A DNA stretch of 45,234 nt. Source: Betaproteobacteria bacterium. GTDB lineage: Bacteria > Pseudomonadota > Gammaproteobacteria > Burkholderiales > SG8-41. The notes under the pieces were generated by a model, which was given only the letters and a program-made list of their open reading frames with translations, had not been told where the DNA came from and searched no databases. The stretch lies in contig JAQGMI010000118.1 in the NCBI GenBank assembly GCA_028292435.1, positions 1 to 45,234 of the forward strand, read 5' to 3'. This document shows, one piece after another, positions 24,104 through 32,994 of the stretch. Position numbers and translations under genes: made by a program. Position 1 is the stretch's first letter. The number at the start of each line of letters is the position of its first letter.

Positions 24104-25093
24104 TCAATCGGCGCGTATGCCTGATTCTTTGACGATTCCCGCGAAACGCGCCTGCTCGGCCTTAATGAACGCGGCGAATTCTTCGGGCGCATTGCTGACC
24201 GCAGTCGTGGCTTGCGTGCCGAGCGCCTGTGTGAGTTCAGGCGACGTCGACGCTTTGCGAATCTCGGCATTCAGCCGCTGTATGACTGCCGCCGGTGTAC
24301 GCGCGGGCGCGAGTATCCCGTTCCACAACGATATGTTCATCGTCGTCATGCCCGTTTCCTGGAACGTCGGCACCTCGCTGAAATAATCCATTCGGCGCTG
24401 GCTGGTCACCGCGAGCGCGACAACGCGACCGGATTTCACATGCGCCGCCACCGTGCCGACACCGCTGAATGCCATCTGCAATTGCGCTGCCAGCAAATCG
24501 ACCGTCACCGGCGCCGCGCCTTTATAGGGCACATGCACGAGCGTGATGGCCGCCTCCTTGCTGAAGATATGGCCTGCCAGATGCTGAATGCTGCCGCTGC
24601 CGAGAGAGCCGTAAGCGAGTTGTCCGGGTTTCGCTTTCGCGAGCGCCACCAGTTCCCTGACCGAGCGCGCCGGCACACCCGGATGAATGACGAAGAGCAG
24701 CGGATTCAGGGTCGTGATCGAAACCGGCGCGAAGTCGCTCCGCGCGTCATAAGGAAGCTTCTCGTACATGAACGGGTTAATCGATATCGTCGAAATATTC
24801 GTCTGCACCAGCGTGTAACCGTCGGCAGGTGCTTTCGCCACCGCGTCCATCGCGATAATGCCCGCGGCGCCGCCGCGATTGTCGACGACGACCTGGTGGC
24901 CGAATGCTTTCGTGAGCTGCATCGCATAACTGCGCGCGACTAAATCGGCGCCGCCGCCGGGCGGCACCGGCACCACGAGGCGTATCGGCTTGACGGGAAA
25001 CTGCTGCGCCAGCACGGACGTCGAAAAAACCGCGCACGCCATCAGCGCACCTATCGCGCGCAATGCGAACGCCAATTTCGTCGAACCACTCAC
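24104..25093 (-). CDS. Bug-family tripartite tricarboxylate transporter receptor
   Basis: A 329-residue Bug protein, first gene of a four-gene operon. Signal peptide to about VLA-QQ (residue 29), then 'FPVKPIRLVVPVPPGGGAD', 'VDNRGGAAGIIAMDAVAKA', 'GSLGSGSIQHLAGHIFSKEA', 'HVPYKGAAPVTVDLLAAQLQ'. This and the next Bug flank the MmgE/PrpD gene. No TctA/TctB membrane parts are present. It is divergent from a hydrolase gene with 74 bases between starts. Confidence 0.92.
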   Translation of the reverse strand: MSGSTKLAFALRAIGALMACAVFSTSVLAQQFPVKPIRLVVPVPPGGGADLVARSYAMQLTKAFGHQVVVDNRGGAAGIIAMDAVAKAPADGYTLVQTNISTISINPFMYEKLPYDARSDFAPVSITTLNPLLFVIHPGVPARSVRELVALAKAKPGQLAYGSLGSGSIQHLAGHIFSKEAAITLVHVPYKGAAPVTVDLLAAQLQMAFSGVGTVAAHVKSGRVVALAVTSQRRMDYFSEVPTFQETGMTTMNISLWNGILAPARTPAAVIQRLNAEIRKASTSPELTQALGTQATTAVSNAPEEFAAFIKAEQARFAGIVKESGIRAD

Positions 25094-25167
25094 CGGCTCC
25101 CCCGCATAAAATCACTGCAGCTTTTCGCGTTAGACTAGCACAGTTAAAAATTCCGCAGAGCAGCCGC

Positions 25168-26265
25168 ATGCAGTCAGCCGCCGATTCGCAAGACCTCGTC
25201 AGCACCGATCGTTTCGTCACCCACATTTCGACCGTCCCCGCGACCGCCGGCCAGACCGTCGGCCTGTTCGTTCGCGAAAAAGCACTGGCATCGACGCTTC
25301 AGCAAAAAGCGCCGCCCGTCGTCATCATGGTGCACGGCGGGTTCGCGACGTCGACCGTCGCCTACGACCTGCAGTACAAGGATTACAGTTTCATGGCCGC
25401 GCTCGCGCGCGCGGGTTTCGATGTTTTCGCGCTGTCGCATACCGGATATGCGCCGTCGCCGCAGCCGTTGATGGACGATCCATGCAATGTCGATCGCGAA
25501 TTCCAGCATGAATTGATCCCGCATGTATTAGGCGGACCGGCGGCGCCGCGTCATCCGTTCAAGCTGGTGTCGAGCCGCTCCGAGTGGGATGAGCTCGCAA
25601 CCGTCGTCGGTTTCATCCGTAAGCTGCGCGGCGCTGAACGCGTTTCCTTTGTCGGCTGGTCCACCGGCACGCCGCGCGCGGGTGGATTTGCCGCGATGCA
25701 CCCCGAAATCGTCGACAAGCTCGTCATGTTCGGACCGTCGCCGTTTTTCGCCAGCGAGACGCCGCCCACGCAAATGCCGGAACCCGGTTCACCCTCGATT
25801 CTGCAAAGCCGTGAATTCCTGTTGCATCGGCGCTGGCAGGACCACGTACATTGCGAAGGTCAACTCGAAGATCCGGCAATCTGCGATGAAGTGTGGAAAG
25901 CGCTGATGGCCGTCGATCCAGTCGGCGCAACCTGGGGCAAAGACGGCCGCGGCATCATGCGCGCGCCCAATCGAATGAATTTCGGCTGGCGCGACAGCCT
26001 CGCCAAAATCAAATCGCCAACGCTGATGCTGCTCGGCGAGTATGACAATTACGCGAAACGCATCGAAGCCTGGAACGGATTGCGGCTTGAACAAAAGTTG
26101 TTCATCAAGGTCGCCTGTTCATCCCACTTCATGCAATTCGAACATGCGCGCCACTTGCTTTATCGCGCGACGGTCGAGTGGTTGCAGGACGGCGTCGTCA
26201 ATGGCATGACACGAGGCGAATTTCATGCCGACCAGCGCGGCGAGCTAAAACCACTGATGGTCTGA
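25168..26265 (+). CDS. Alpha/beta-hydrolase
   Basis: A 365-residue hydrolase. 'VVIMVHGGFA' (oxyanion region, HGG 56-58), nucleophile elbow 'GWSTG' with Ser165, then 'LMLLGEYDNYAKR' carrying the likely Asp and 'CSSHFMQFEHAR' carrying the His. Substrate unknown; esterase or C-C hydrolase are both possible. The start is the ATG at MQSAADSQ; the longer reading runs into the divergent Bug gene. Plus-strand gene at the head of a loosely spaced series. Confidence 0.86.
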   Translation: MQSAADSQDLVSTDRFVTHISTVPATAGQTVGLFVREKALASTLQQKAPPVVIMVHGGFATSTVAYDLQYKDYSFMAALARAGFDVFALSHTGYAPSPQPLMDDPCNVDREFQHELIPHVLGGPAAPRHPFKLVSSRSEWDELATVVGFIRKLRGAERVSFVGWSTGTPRAGGFAAMHPEIVDKLVMFGPSPFFASETPPTQMPEPGSPSILQSREFLLHRRWQDHVHCEGQLEDPAICDEVWKALMAVDPVGATWGKDGRGIMRAPNRMNFGWRDSLAKIKSPTLMLLGEYDNYAKRIEAWNGLRLEQKLFIKVACSSHFMQFEHARHLLYRATVEWLQDGVVNGMTRGEFHADQRGELKPLMV

Positions 26266-26351
26266 CACACGCACTTCACGGTAGCGGCTAAAATGGCCGC
26301 ATCCACGCACGGCCATTCCCCGCCGCTGACGATTCCCAAGGAGATGTATCG

Positions 26352-27344
26352 ATGTTGCCCAGCACTATGATCGCAGTTCCCATCACACGCGCCGGCGGCC
26401 CGGAAGTACTGGTACCCGTCACGCGGCCGGTACCGCAGCCTGCGGCCGGACAAGTGCTGATCAAGGTCGCATTCGCCGGCGTCAATCGACACGATTGCGG
26501 TCAACGCATTCGCGGCTTCGGCCCGCCCGGCGCAACCGACATCGCAGGCCTTGAAGTGGCGGGAGAAGTCGCCGCAGTCGGGCCCGGCGTCACGCGCTGG
26601 AAAACCGGCGATCGCGTCTGCGCGCTCACCAACGGCGGCGGATACGCGCAGTACTGCATCGCGCTGCAGGAAGTGACGATGCCGATTCCGGAACGCTTCG
26701 ATTTAAAGCAGGCGGCCGGACTGCCTGAAGCGTTGTTTACCGCGTGGCTTAACGTATTCATGCTCGGCCGTCTCAAAGCCGGCGAATGGCTGCTCGTGCA
26801 CGGCGGCTCGAGCGGCGTCGGCACCACAGCCATTCAGCTGGCGAAGCTCGAAGGCGCGAGCGTTGTCGCAACCGCTGGCAGCCCTGCGAAATGCGAAATC
26901 TGCGTAAAGCTCGGCGCCGCCGCCGCGATCAATTATCGCGACCAGGATTTCGTCGCCGGCGTCAAAACCGCGAGCTCGAACCATGGTGCCGATGTCATTC
27001 TCGACATGGTCGGCGGCAAATATGCGAAGCGCAATATCGATGCGCTCGCGACCGATGGCCGGCTTGTGCATCTCTCGGGCGGCGACGGCACGGATTTCTC
27101 CGTGCCGGTTCCCGCGATCATGGCCAAGCGCGCCGTGGTCACCGGTTCGCAGCTCCGTGTCTCCGCATTGCCGATAAAAGTGGAAATCGTGCGCCAGGTA
27201 ATGGAACGCGTGTGGCCGCACCTCGGCAGAAAGGTCACGCCGCTCATCGATTCGATTCTGCCGCTCAAGGATGCGGCCGGCGCGCACGCGCGCATGGAAA
27301 CGAGCGAGCACATCGGCAAGATCCTGCTCGAGGTCACTCACTGA
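26352..27344 (+). CDS. Zinc-independent NADPH:quinone oxidoreductase-family protein
   Basis: A 330-residue medium-chain dehydrogenase of the quinone oxidoreductase type. GroES-like N-terminal half ('VLIKVAFAGVNRHDCGQRIR', 'PGATDIAGLEVAGEVAAVG') and nucleotide-binding half with 'GGSSGVGTTAIQLAKL' (from residue 151). The Cys/His zinc ligands of alcohol dehydrogenases are absent. Reduces quinones or enones with NADPH (family knowledge). AAGGAG lies about nine bases before the ATG. Confidence 0.9.
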   Translation: MLPSTMIAVPITRAGGPEVLVPVTRPVPQPAAGQVLIKVAFAGVNRHDCGQRIRGFGPPGATDIAGLEVAGEVAAVGPGVTRWKTGDRVCALTNGGGYAQYCIALQEVTMPIPERFDLKQAAGLPEALFTAWLNVFMLGRLKAGEWLLVHGGSSGVGTTAIQLAKLEGASVVATAGSPAKCEICVKLGAAAAINYRDQDFVAGVKTASSNHGADVILDMVGGKYAKRNIDALATDGRLVHLSGGDGTDFSVPVPAIMAKRAVVTGSQLRVSALPIKVEIVRQVMERVWPHLGRKVTPLIDSILPLKDAAGAHARMETSEHIGKILLEVTH

Positions 27345-27362
27345 ACGACGACGTCAAAGTTT

Positions 27363-30071
27363 ATGATCAATAATTTATTTTCCCGCTCGCCCCTCCATCA
27401 ACACGCTGATTCAGCGCAACGCGCACTCGGCGTCGCCGAGTTGCAGCCCGATTCGGAAGACATCGCGCGGTTGTTGACCGGCGATCCGGCGCCCGAGGTT
27501 CGAATTGCAGCGGCAAAGCGCTGCACGGACGCCGCGAAGCTGGTGGCAGCATGGCATAACGAGAGCGATGACGCAGTGCGCGCAGCGCTCGCTGAAGCCC
27601 TCGCCGAGACACTCGACGCCACTCGCGACAGCAGTCAGCGCGATACGATGCTCGGCCATATCACGAGCGAAGATCTGCTCGTTGAAATGGCGCTCGGCGC
27701 CGGACACGCCGACACACGCAAGGCTGCAGCTGCGCGCGTCGCCTCGTCAGCCGGCCTGCATAAACTCGTCGACGCGGCGAAAAGCAAAGATCGCGGCATC
27801 GTCCGTCTCGCGCAGCAGCGGATCGACGCGATGACGAACCACGCCGCGCAGGTGACCGAAGCCGATAGCATCCTCGCACAGCTTTTAGAACTCGCAACGC
27901 GCAACGGCCCGATCCTGAGCGCAGTCGTCGAACTCGACCGTCGCTGGCACGCGCTCGATACGCGCGAAGACACGGCGCGGGCCGAACAATACAAATCCGC
28001 GCGCGATACGGTACAGGCACGGTTTGCGCGCGAGCAGGAAGAACAGCGTTCGCGTTCCCAACTGGAACGCACGGTGCACGACTGGGTCGAGAAACTTGCC
28101 GCGCCTGCGGATACGGCCGGCATCACGGTGTTGCGCGAGCAATTTGCCGTGTTAAAGGATGCGGCCACCGAACGCAGCAACGCAGCGGCGCTGTCACAGC
28201 TCGAGCAGGCGGAACAACGCATCGCCGGGTTCGAGCATAACCTCGAGAGCTTCGCCGGTGTCGAAGCACTGGTCCTCGAAGCCGAACGTCTCGCCGCCGA
28301 CACCACCGTTGACGACGCTCAACTACCCACTCGCTGGCAAGCGATCGATCGCAAGCTACGCACGCCGGAACTGACCCAACGGTTCGAAACAGCGTTGATT
28401 CTGGTCGAGCAGCGCCGGCTGGCCTTTCTGGAGACGACCCGCCAGCAAACACAGGCGGTGCGCCAACAGGTGCATGCGCTGCTGCACAGTGCGGAACAGG
28501 CACTCGCTGCCGGGCAACTGCAAGTTGCGCGCACAGCCGCCGACAACGTCAAGAAACTCAAGCTTGCGGCGGGCCTTCTGCCGAAGCCCACGACGCAGCG
28601 GCTAGGCCGGCTTATGCAGCAGTTGGTGGAGCTAGAGCGCTGGGAGTCGTTCGGCCAGCAGAATGCGCGGGTGCAATTGTGCGAGCGCGCCGAAGCACTG
28701 ACGGCACAGACGATGGATCCGCCTCAGGTCGCAGTCGAAGTGCAAAAGCTGCGCAACGAATGGAAGGCGCTCGATCAGCAGCACTCGGGCGTGCCCAAAG
28801 CGTTGTGGGATCGTTTCAATAATGCGTGCGAAAAAGCGTATGCGCCGGCCGCGCGCTTCTTCTCGGAACAGGCGGCCCAGCGCAAACAAGGCCGCAAACA
28901 GCGTGAAGAATTCATCGCCGCTGCCGGCGCCCATGCGCCAACGCTCTTGACCGAACCGCGCGATTGGCGCGCGATCGAGCGCTGGTTGCGCGAAACCGAA
29001 ACCAAATGGCGCGAAGGCAATCTCGGCAGCGTCGAGCCGCGCGCGTGGAAAAAGCTCGACACCGAACTGAAGGCCGCGCTGGCGCCGCTGCGCGATGCAT
29101 TGGGTGCCGCGCGCGACGAAGCCAAGGCAGCGCGTATCGCAATGATCGACGAAGCGAAGTCGCTCGCCGACAAGGCGATGGAACGCGACACGCTGAATCA
29201 GGTCAAGGCGCTGCAGGCGCGCTGGCAGGAACACGCAAAGCAGCTTTCGCTGTTGCAGCGTGACGAGCGCACGCTGTGGGATCAATTTCGCGCGGCATGC
29301 GACGCGATATTCAAGGCGCGCGACGCGAAGCGCAAAGAGCAAGGCGACGCGAAGCATCAAGGCCGCCGCGCACTCGAGGAGATCGGCGCGCAGCTTGAGG
29401 CGCTGGCAGCGGCCACAGACAAAAGCGATCAGGAAATCCGCAAAGCCGCGCGCGACTTGGGCGACCAGTGGCGCAAATTACGTGGCGGGCCCGATCCGGC
29501 GCTGCGCGGTGTCGAAGTGCGCTTCAAGAAAGCACAGACCGCGGTGGATGCAATGCTTGCCGAGCGCGCGCGTGCGCAAAAGGCCGCCGTATGGACGACG
29601 CTGGCAAGCAAGGAACAACTGTGCGAAGAACTTGACGGCCTGGTGCGCGCTGGAAATGCCGCCGCCGACGCGGCCACAGCACCGTCTGAAAAATGGAACG
29701 CCCTGCCCGAACTGCCTGCCGACTGGGAAAAGAAACTGCGAACCCGTCGCGACGCCGCCGTGGGCGCGCTGGCGGAGACTGCGGTCGCCGATACTTATCG
29801 CCAGCGCATCGAAGCCGGCAGCGAAGTGCGCCGCGAGCGCCTGCTCGAACTCGAAATCGCGCTCAGTCTCGACAGCCCGCCCGAGTTTCAACAGCAGCGT
29901 CTCGCACTGCAGGTTAAGCAATTGCGCGACCGCTTCAAGAATGCCGCAGCGACAGGCGCAGATACCGCGGCGGAGCGTTTGGTCGCGTGGTGCGCTGAAC
30001 CCGGAATCGCTGACGCTGAAGACCGCCGGCGCAGTGAACGCATCTTCAAAAAGGTCAGCGCCAAGGCGTAG
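27363..30071 (+). CDS. DUF349 repeat coiled-coil protein
   Basis: A 902-residue, highly charged, mostly helical protein with several DUF349 repeats, seen as a recurring pattern of 'W'-spaced helices: 'RNEWKALDQQHSGVPKALWDRF', 'LQARWQEHAKQLSLLQRDER', then 'LWDQFRAACDAIFKARDAKRK' and 'LGDQWRKLRGGPDPALRGVE'. The N-terminal ~170 residues look like HEAT-type helices ('IARLLTGDPAPEVRIAAAKR'). No signal peptide or membrane segment. DUF349 proteins are common in Betaproteobacteria and have no settled function. It lies 18 bases after the oxidoreductase stop. Confidence 0.88.
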   Translation: MINNLFSRSPLHQHADSAQRALGVAELQPDSEDIARLLTGDPAPEVRIAAAKRCTDAAKLVAAWHNESDDAVRAALAEALAETLDATRDSSQRDTMLGHITSEDLLVEMALGAGHADTRKAAAARVASSAGLHKLVDAAKSKDRGIVRLAQQRIDAMTNHAAQVTEADSILAQLLELATRNGPILSAVVELDRRWHALDTREDTARAEQYKSARDTVQARFAREQEEQRSRSQLERTVHDWVEKLAAPADTAGITVLREQFAVLKDAATERSNAAALSQLEQAEQRIAGFEHNLESFAGVEALVLEAERLAADTTVDDAQLPTRWQAIDRKLRTPELTQRFETALILVEQRRLAFLETTRQQTQAVRQQVHALLHSAEQALAAGQLQVARTAADNVKKLKLAAGLLPKPTTQRLGRLMQQLVELERWESFGQQNARVQLCERAEALTAQTMDPPQVAVEVQKLRNEWKALDQQHSGVPKALWDRFNNACEKAYAPAARFFSEQAAQRKQGRKQREEFIAAAGAHAPTLLTEPRDWRAIERWLRETETKWREGNLGSVEPRAWKKLDTELKAALAPLRDALGAARDEAKAARIAMIDEAKSLADKAMERDTLNQVKALQARWQEHAKQLSLLQRDERTLWDQFRAACDAIFKARDAKRKEQGDAKHQGRRALEEIGAQLEALAAATDKSDQEIRKAARDLGDQWRKLRGGPDPALRGVEVRFKKAQTAVDAMLAERARAQKAAVWTTLASKEQLCEELDGLVRAGNAAADAATAPSEKWNALPELPADWEKKLRTRRDAAVGALAETAVADTYRQRIEAGSEVRRERLLELEIALSLDSPPEFQQQRLALQVKQLRDRFKNAAATGADTAAERLVAWCAEPGIADAEDRRRSERIFKKVSAKA

Positions 30072-30078
30072 TCCGCGG

Positions 30079-30849
30079 ATGAAAAACGTCTACGTCGTTG
30101 ATGCCGCGAACGCGCCGTGGAAACGCAGCAGCAGCGAAGGCGTCAATTTCGAATGCCAGGTGCTGTTGTCTGGCGATGACGGCGGACCCGAAGCGCTGCG
30201 CTTTCGCTTCGATGACTGTCCGTCGGTCTATGGTCATATGCATCTCACCGCGCAGTTCCAGCTGCTTTTGCACGGCGCGATGGATTTCCCGCGCGGCGTA
30301 AAGCATCTCGAAGCGCTCGCGATTCACTATACCGACCACAACATTCCTTATGGGCCGTTCGCCGTATCGGGCGGCCATGAAATGCTGGTGCTGCATCCGC
30401 AGGCCGGCGGCATTATCTCGATGGCGAACCTTGAAGCGCGGCGCAAAATCAATTTGCGCGGCCGCTTGTATGCCGCACTCGCATCGGACATGCCGTCGCA
30501 GCCGCTGCCAGGCATCGACCATGGCACCTTCAAACTGCTGATGCCGCCCGATTACGGTCCGGCCGCAGTCGTCGTCAACGCGCCCGCGCATGCGGCGCTC
30601 ACGATGCCGCCCGCCGAGTTCGGTCGCTATGAAGTCGTGCTCGAAGGTTCGGTTATGATGGGCGAGCATGAAATCGGCGCGCCCGGTTTCCGTTACGTGC
30701 GCGGCGAGAATGCCGCCGGACCGCTGGTGACCGGCGCGCAAGGCGCAAGCGTCGCGTTTTTGACTTTCGATCGCGACGCGCTCGCCGGCGGCATCACCGG
30801 CGAAGGTCTCGCCGTCGAGGCGGCCCAGGCAATGGCGCACGCAATTTGA
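30079..30849 (+). CDS. Cupin-like protein of unknown function
   Basis: A 256-residue protein I do not recognise firmly. Its middle resembles a cupin: 'YGHMHLTAQFQLLLHGAMDF' has a HxH plus Gln pattern typical of metal binding, then 'YTDHNIPYGPFAVSGGHEML' matches the second cupin motif. The C-terminal part repeats a shorter beta-rich pattern ('GRYEVVLEGSVMMGEHEIG'). Start MKNVYVVDAAN is 7 bases past the DUF349 stop. Likely cotranscribed with it. Confidence 0.75.
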   Translation: MKNVYVVDAANAPWKRSSSEGVNFECQVLLSGDDGGPEALRFRFDDCPSVYGHMHLTAQFQLLLHGAMDFPRGVKHLEALAIHYTDHNIPYGPFAVSGGHEMLVLHPQAGGIISMANLEARRKINLRGRLYAALASDMPSQPLPGIDHGTFKLLMPPDYGPAAVVVNAPAHAALTMPPAEFGRYEVVLEGSVMMGEHEIGAPGFRYVRGENAAGPLVTGAQGASVAFLTFDRDALAGGITGEGLAVEAAQAMAHAI

Positions 30850-30859
30850 GTTGCAAGGG

Positions 30860-30947
30860 AAACACTGAACAACTCCCCAATAGGGAGAAAGTGTACGCAG
30901 TGTTTCTCTAAAGTGGGGAAATACAAGGGGGGTGTAGCCCCCTTGTT
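30860..30947 (+). promoter_or_regulatory. Structured leader before the DsbA-fold gene
   Basis: In the 122-base gap, AAACACTG (30860-30867) pairs with CAGTGTTT (30898-30905) around a smaller CTCCC/GGGAG stem, and a second hairpin ACAAGGGGG/CCCCCTTGT follows (30923-30946). Nearly the same ribosome-site sequence, TTGCAAGG(A/G), occurs at each end of the gap. No T tract follows the second stem, so this may be an attenuator-like leader rather than a plain terminator. Confidence 0.4.
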
Positions 30948-30971
30948 CAGACATTTGCAAGGAGAAACGTC

Positions 30972-31619
30972 ATGACAGACACTGCAAAATCAGACGGCAA
31001 ATTTCGCGTCGCGATATTCGCCGATTTCGTGTGTCCTTACAGCTTTCTCGCCGTCGAACAGATCGACCGCCTGGCACGCGAATACAATCTCGAACCGATG
31101 TGGCGGCCGCATTGGCTGCATCCGGATACGCCGCCCGAAGGCACGCCGCGCGAGCGCACGCCGGAAGCAGAAGCCCGCGCCGAGCGCCGCAATGCGTGGA
31201 TCAAGGAGATGGCGCCCGACCAGTTCGAACGCATGCATTACCCGGAGAAGCGCCAGTACAGCTTTCTTGCGTTCGAAGCGCTCGAGTTCGCCTGCGATCA
31301 TGGCCGCGACTTCGCGTTCAAAACCGCCGTTTATGATTTGATGTGGACCGAAGGCGGCGACATCGGCGAAGTCGAAACGCTGATGGCAGCCGGCGAGCGC
31401 GCCGGCCTCGATCCCGCGGAAATGCAGATCGCGTTGCACGAACGCATTTATGCCGAACGCGCGCTTGCGGCCGTCGTCCAGGCCCGCGATCTCGGCATCA
31501 TGAACACGCCGACGATTTTTCTCGGTAAAACCCGGATCAACGGCTGGACTTATTATGAAGTCATGCAGCAGGTCATGGAACAGCAAGGCATGCGGCCGCA
31601 GGTCGCGCTCGCCAGTTAG
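30972..31619 (+). CDS. DsbA-fold oxidoreductase/isomerase (FrnE/HCCA isomerase-like)
   Basis: A 215-residue thioredoxin-like protein of the DsbA/HCCA isomerase group. 'FADFVCPYSFLAVEQIDRLA' places the active site at C-P-Y-S, so the second Cys of a CxxC disulfide site is missing, as in 2-hydroxychromene-2-carboxylate isomerase relatives. 'MNTPTIFLGKTRING' is the cis-Pro segment and 'WRPHWLHPDTPPEG' is typical of FrnE. No signal peptide, so it is cytoplasmic. AAGGAG precedes the ATG by six bases. Confidence 0.88.
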   Translation: MTDTAKSDGKFRVAIFADFVCPYSFLAVEQIDRLAREYNLEPMWRPHWLHPDTPPEGTPRERTPEAEARAERRNAWIKEMAPDQFERMHYPEKRQYSFLAFEALEFACDHGRDFAFKTAVYDLMWTEGGDIGEVETLMAAGERAGLDPAEMQIALHERIYAERALAAVVQARDLGIMNTPTIFLGKTRINGWTYYEVMQQVMEQQGMRPQVALAS

Positions 31620-31647
31620 CTTCACCTCAAACTCATAAAGCGATTTC

Positions 31648-32841
31648 ATGGACTTCACGCTGCCGGAAGAACTGCGCATGCTGCGCGAAACCGTCGCGCG
31701 CTTCGTGCGCGAGGAACTGCGGCCGCTTGAAAAGGACGTGATACGCCGCGAAGCTGAGCGCGGCCTGACCGATGCGCCGCTGGTACCGCCCGAGGTTGAG
31801 GAGCATTTAAAGAAGAAAGCGAAAGAGATCGGGATTTACGGCATCGACGTGCCCGAAGAATACGGCGGTCAGAACCTGGGCATGCTCGCCAAGGCCGTCG
31901 TGATCGAGGAGCTCAAAACCAGTATTACGCCGTTCGTGTTGCCGCCCGACAGCCCCAACCTCTTCATGCTCAAGGAAACCTGCAAAGGCGAGCAGATCCA
32001 GAAGTATTTCATTCCCTACGCGAACGGCGACATGAAAAGCGCGATTGCTATCACCGAACCGGGCGCCGGCTCGGATCCGGCCGGCATGAAAACCCGTGCC
32101 GAATACAAAAACGGAAAATGGGTCATCAACGGCCAGAAGATTTTCATCAGCAACGCGCGCCACGCCGATTTCATCATCGTGATGGCGGTCACCGACCAGG
32201 CCAAAGGCTCCCGCGGCGGCATTACCGCGTTTCTCGTCGACAAAGACACCAAGGGCATGTCGATCCCGACGGTGTTCACGACAATCGGCGAGCACGCACC
32301 TTACGGCGTTTATTTCGACGACGTCGAAGTGCCCGAAAGCCAGGTGCTCGGAGAAATCGGCAAAGGTTTCGGTCCAATGCAGAATCGGCTCGGCGTGCGC
32401 CGGCTCGAAATTGCCGCGCGCTCGCTGGGGTATGCGCGCCGCTGCATGGAATTGATGCTGCCGCAGGCCAACGACCGCGTGACCTTCGGCCATCCGCTCG
32501 CCGACCGCCAGGCCGTGCAATGGTGGATTGCCGACAGCTTCCAGGAGATGGAAATGGTGCGGCTGATCACCTGGCGCCTCGCCTGCATGATCGACGAAGG
32601 CGCCACAGACTGGCGGCGCGACGCGGCCATGGTCAAGCTGCAAGGCAGCGAAATGATCATGCGCGTCGTCGACCGCGCTATGCAGCTGTACGGCGGCATG
32701 GGCATGACCAAGGACATGCCGCTCGAATACATGTCGCGCGCCTGCCGCGTATGGCGTATCTACGAAGGCCCGAGCGAAGTGCATCGCTGGTTTATCGCCC
32801 GCGACCTTCTTAAAAACGGCATGCCAAAGGAATGGCTGTAG
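31648..32841 (+). CDS. Acyl-CoA dehydrogenase
   Basis: A 397-residue flavoenzyme. 'AIAITEPGAGSDPAGMKTRA' is the FAD/substrate signature, 'GQKIFISNARHADFIIVMAV' the beta domain, and 'LYGGMGMTKDMPLEYMSRAC'-'RVWRIYEGPSEVHRW' the C-terminal helical region with the conserved Glu. Oxidises an acyl-CoA thioester, substrate class not determined. The protein is encoded 28 bases after the DsbA-fold gene, with which it is probably cotranscribed. Confidence 0.93.
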   Translation: MDFTLPEELRMLRETVARFVREELRPLEKDVIRREAERGLTDAPLVPPEVEEHLKKKAKEIGIYGIDVPEEYGGQNLGMLAKAVVIEELKTSITPFVLPPDSPNLFMLKETCKGEQIQKYFIPYANGDMKSAIAITEPGAGSDPAGMKTRAEYKNGKWVINGQKIFISNARHADFIIVMAVTDQAKGSRGGITAFLVDKDTKGMSIPTVFTTIGEHAPYGVYFDDVEVPESQVLGEIGKGFGPMQNRLGVRRLEIAARSLGYARRCMELMLPQANDRVTFGHPLADRQAVQWWIADSFQEMEMVRLITWRLACMIDEGATDWRRDAAMVKLQGSEMIMRVVDRAMQLYGGMGMTKDMPLEYMSRACRVWRIYEGPSEVHRWFIARDLLKNGMPKEWL

Positions 32842-32994
32842 GTCGCGGCCTTCCGGCTGCCTGAATCCAGCCTCCCGGTTCGCGCTTCCCCTTCTACTTT
32901 TGTGCGTCAGCGCACAGAGACTTGCATTGGCGCGTCCTAGCATGTGACGTGCGGCTTCCCGGCCGCCTTCTTCGTCCGTCCAGGAATCGCAAGC

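Noticed and set aside
22882..24132. 416-codon plus-strand open frame
   Set aside because: Antisense to the MmgE/PrpD gene, with shadow-like Arg/Gln composition.
31807..32943. 378-codon minus-strand open frame
   Set aside because: Antisense to the acyl-CoA dehydrogenase gene.
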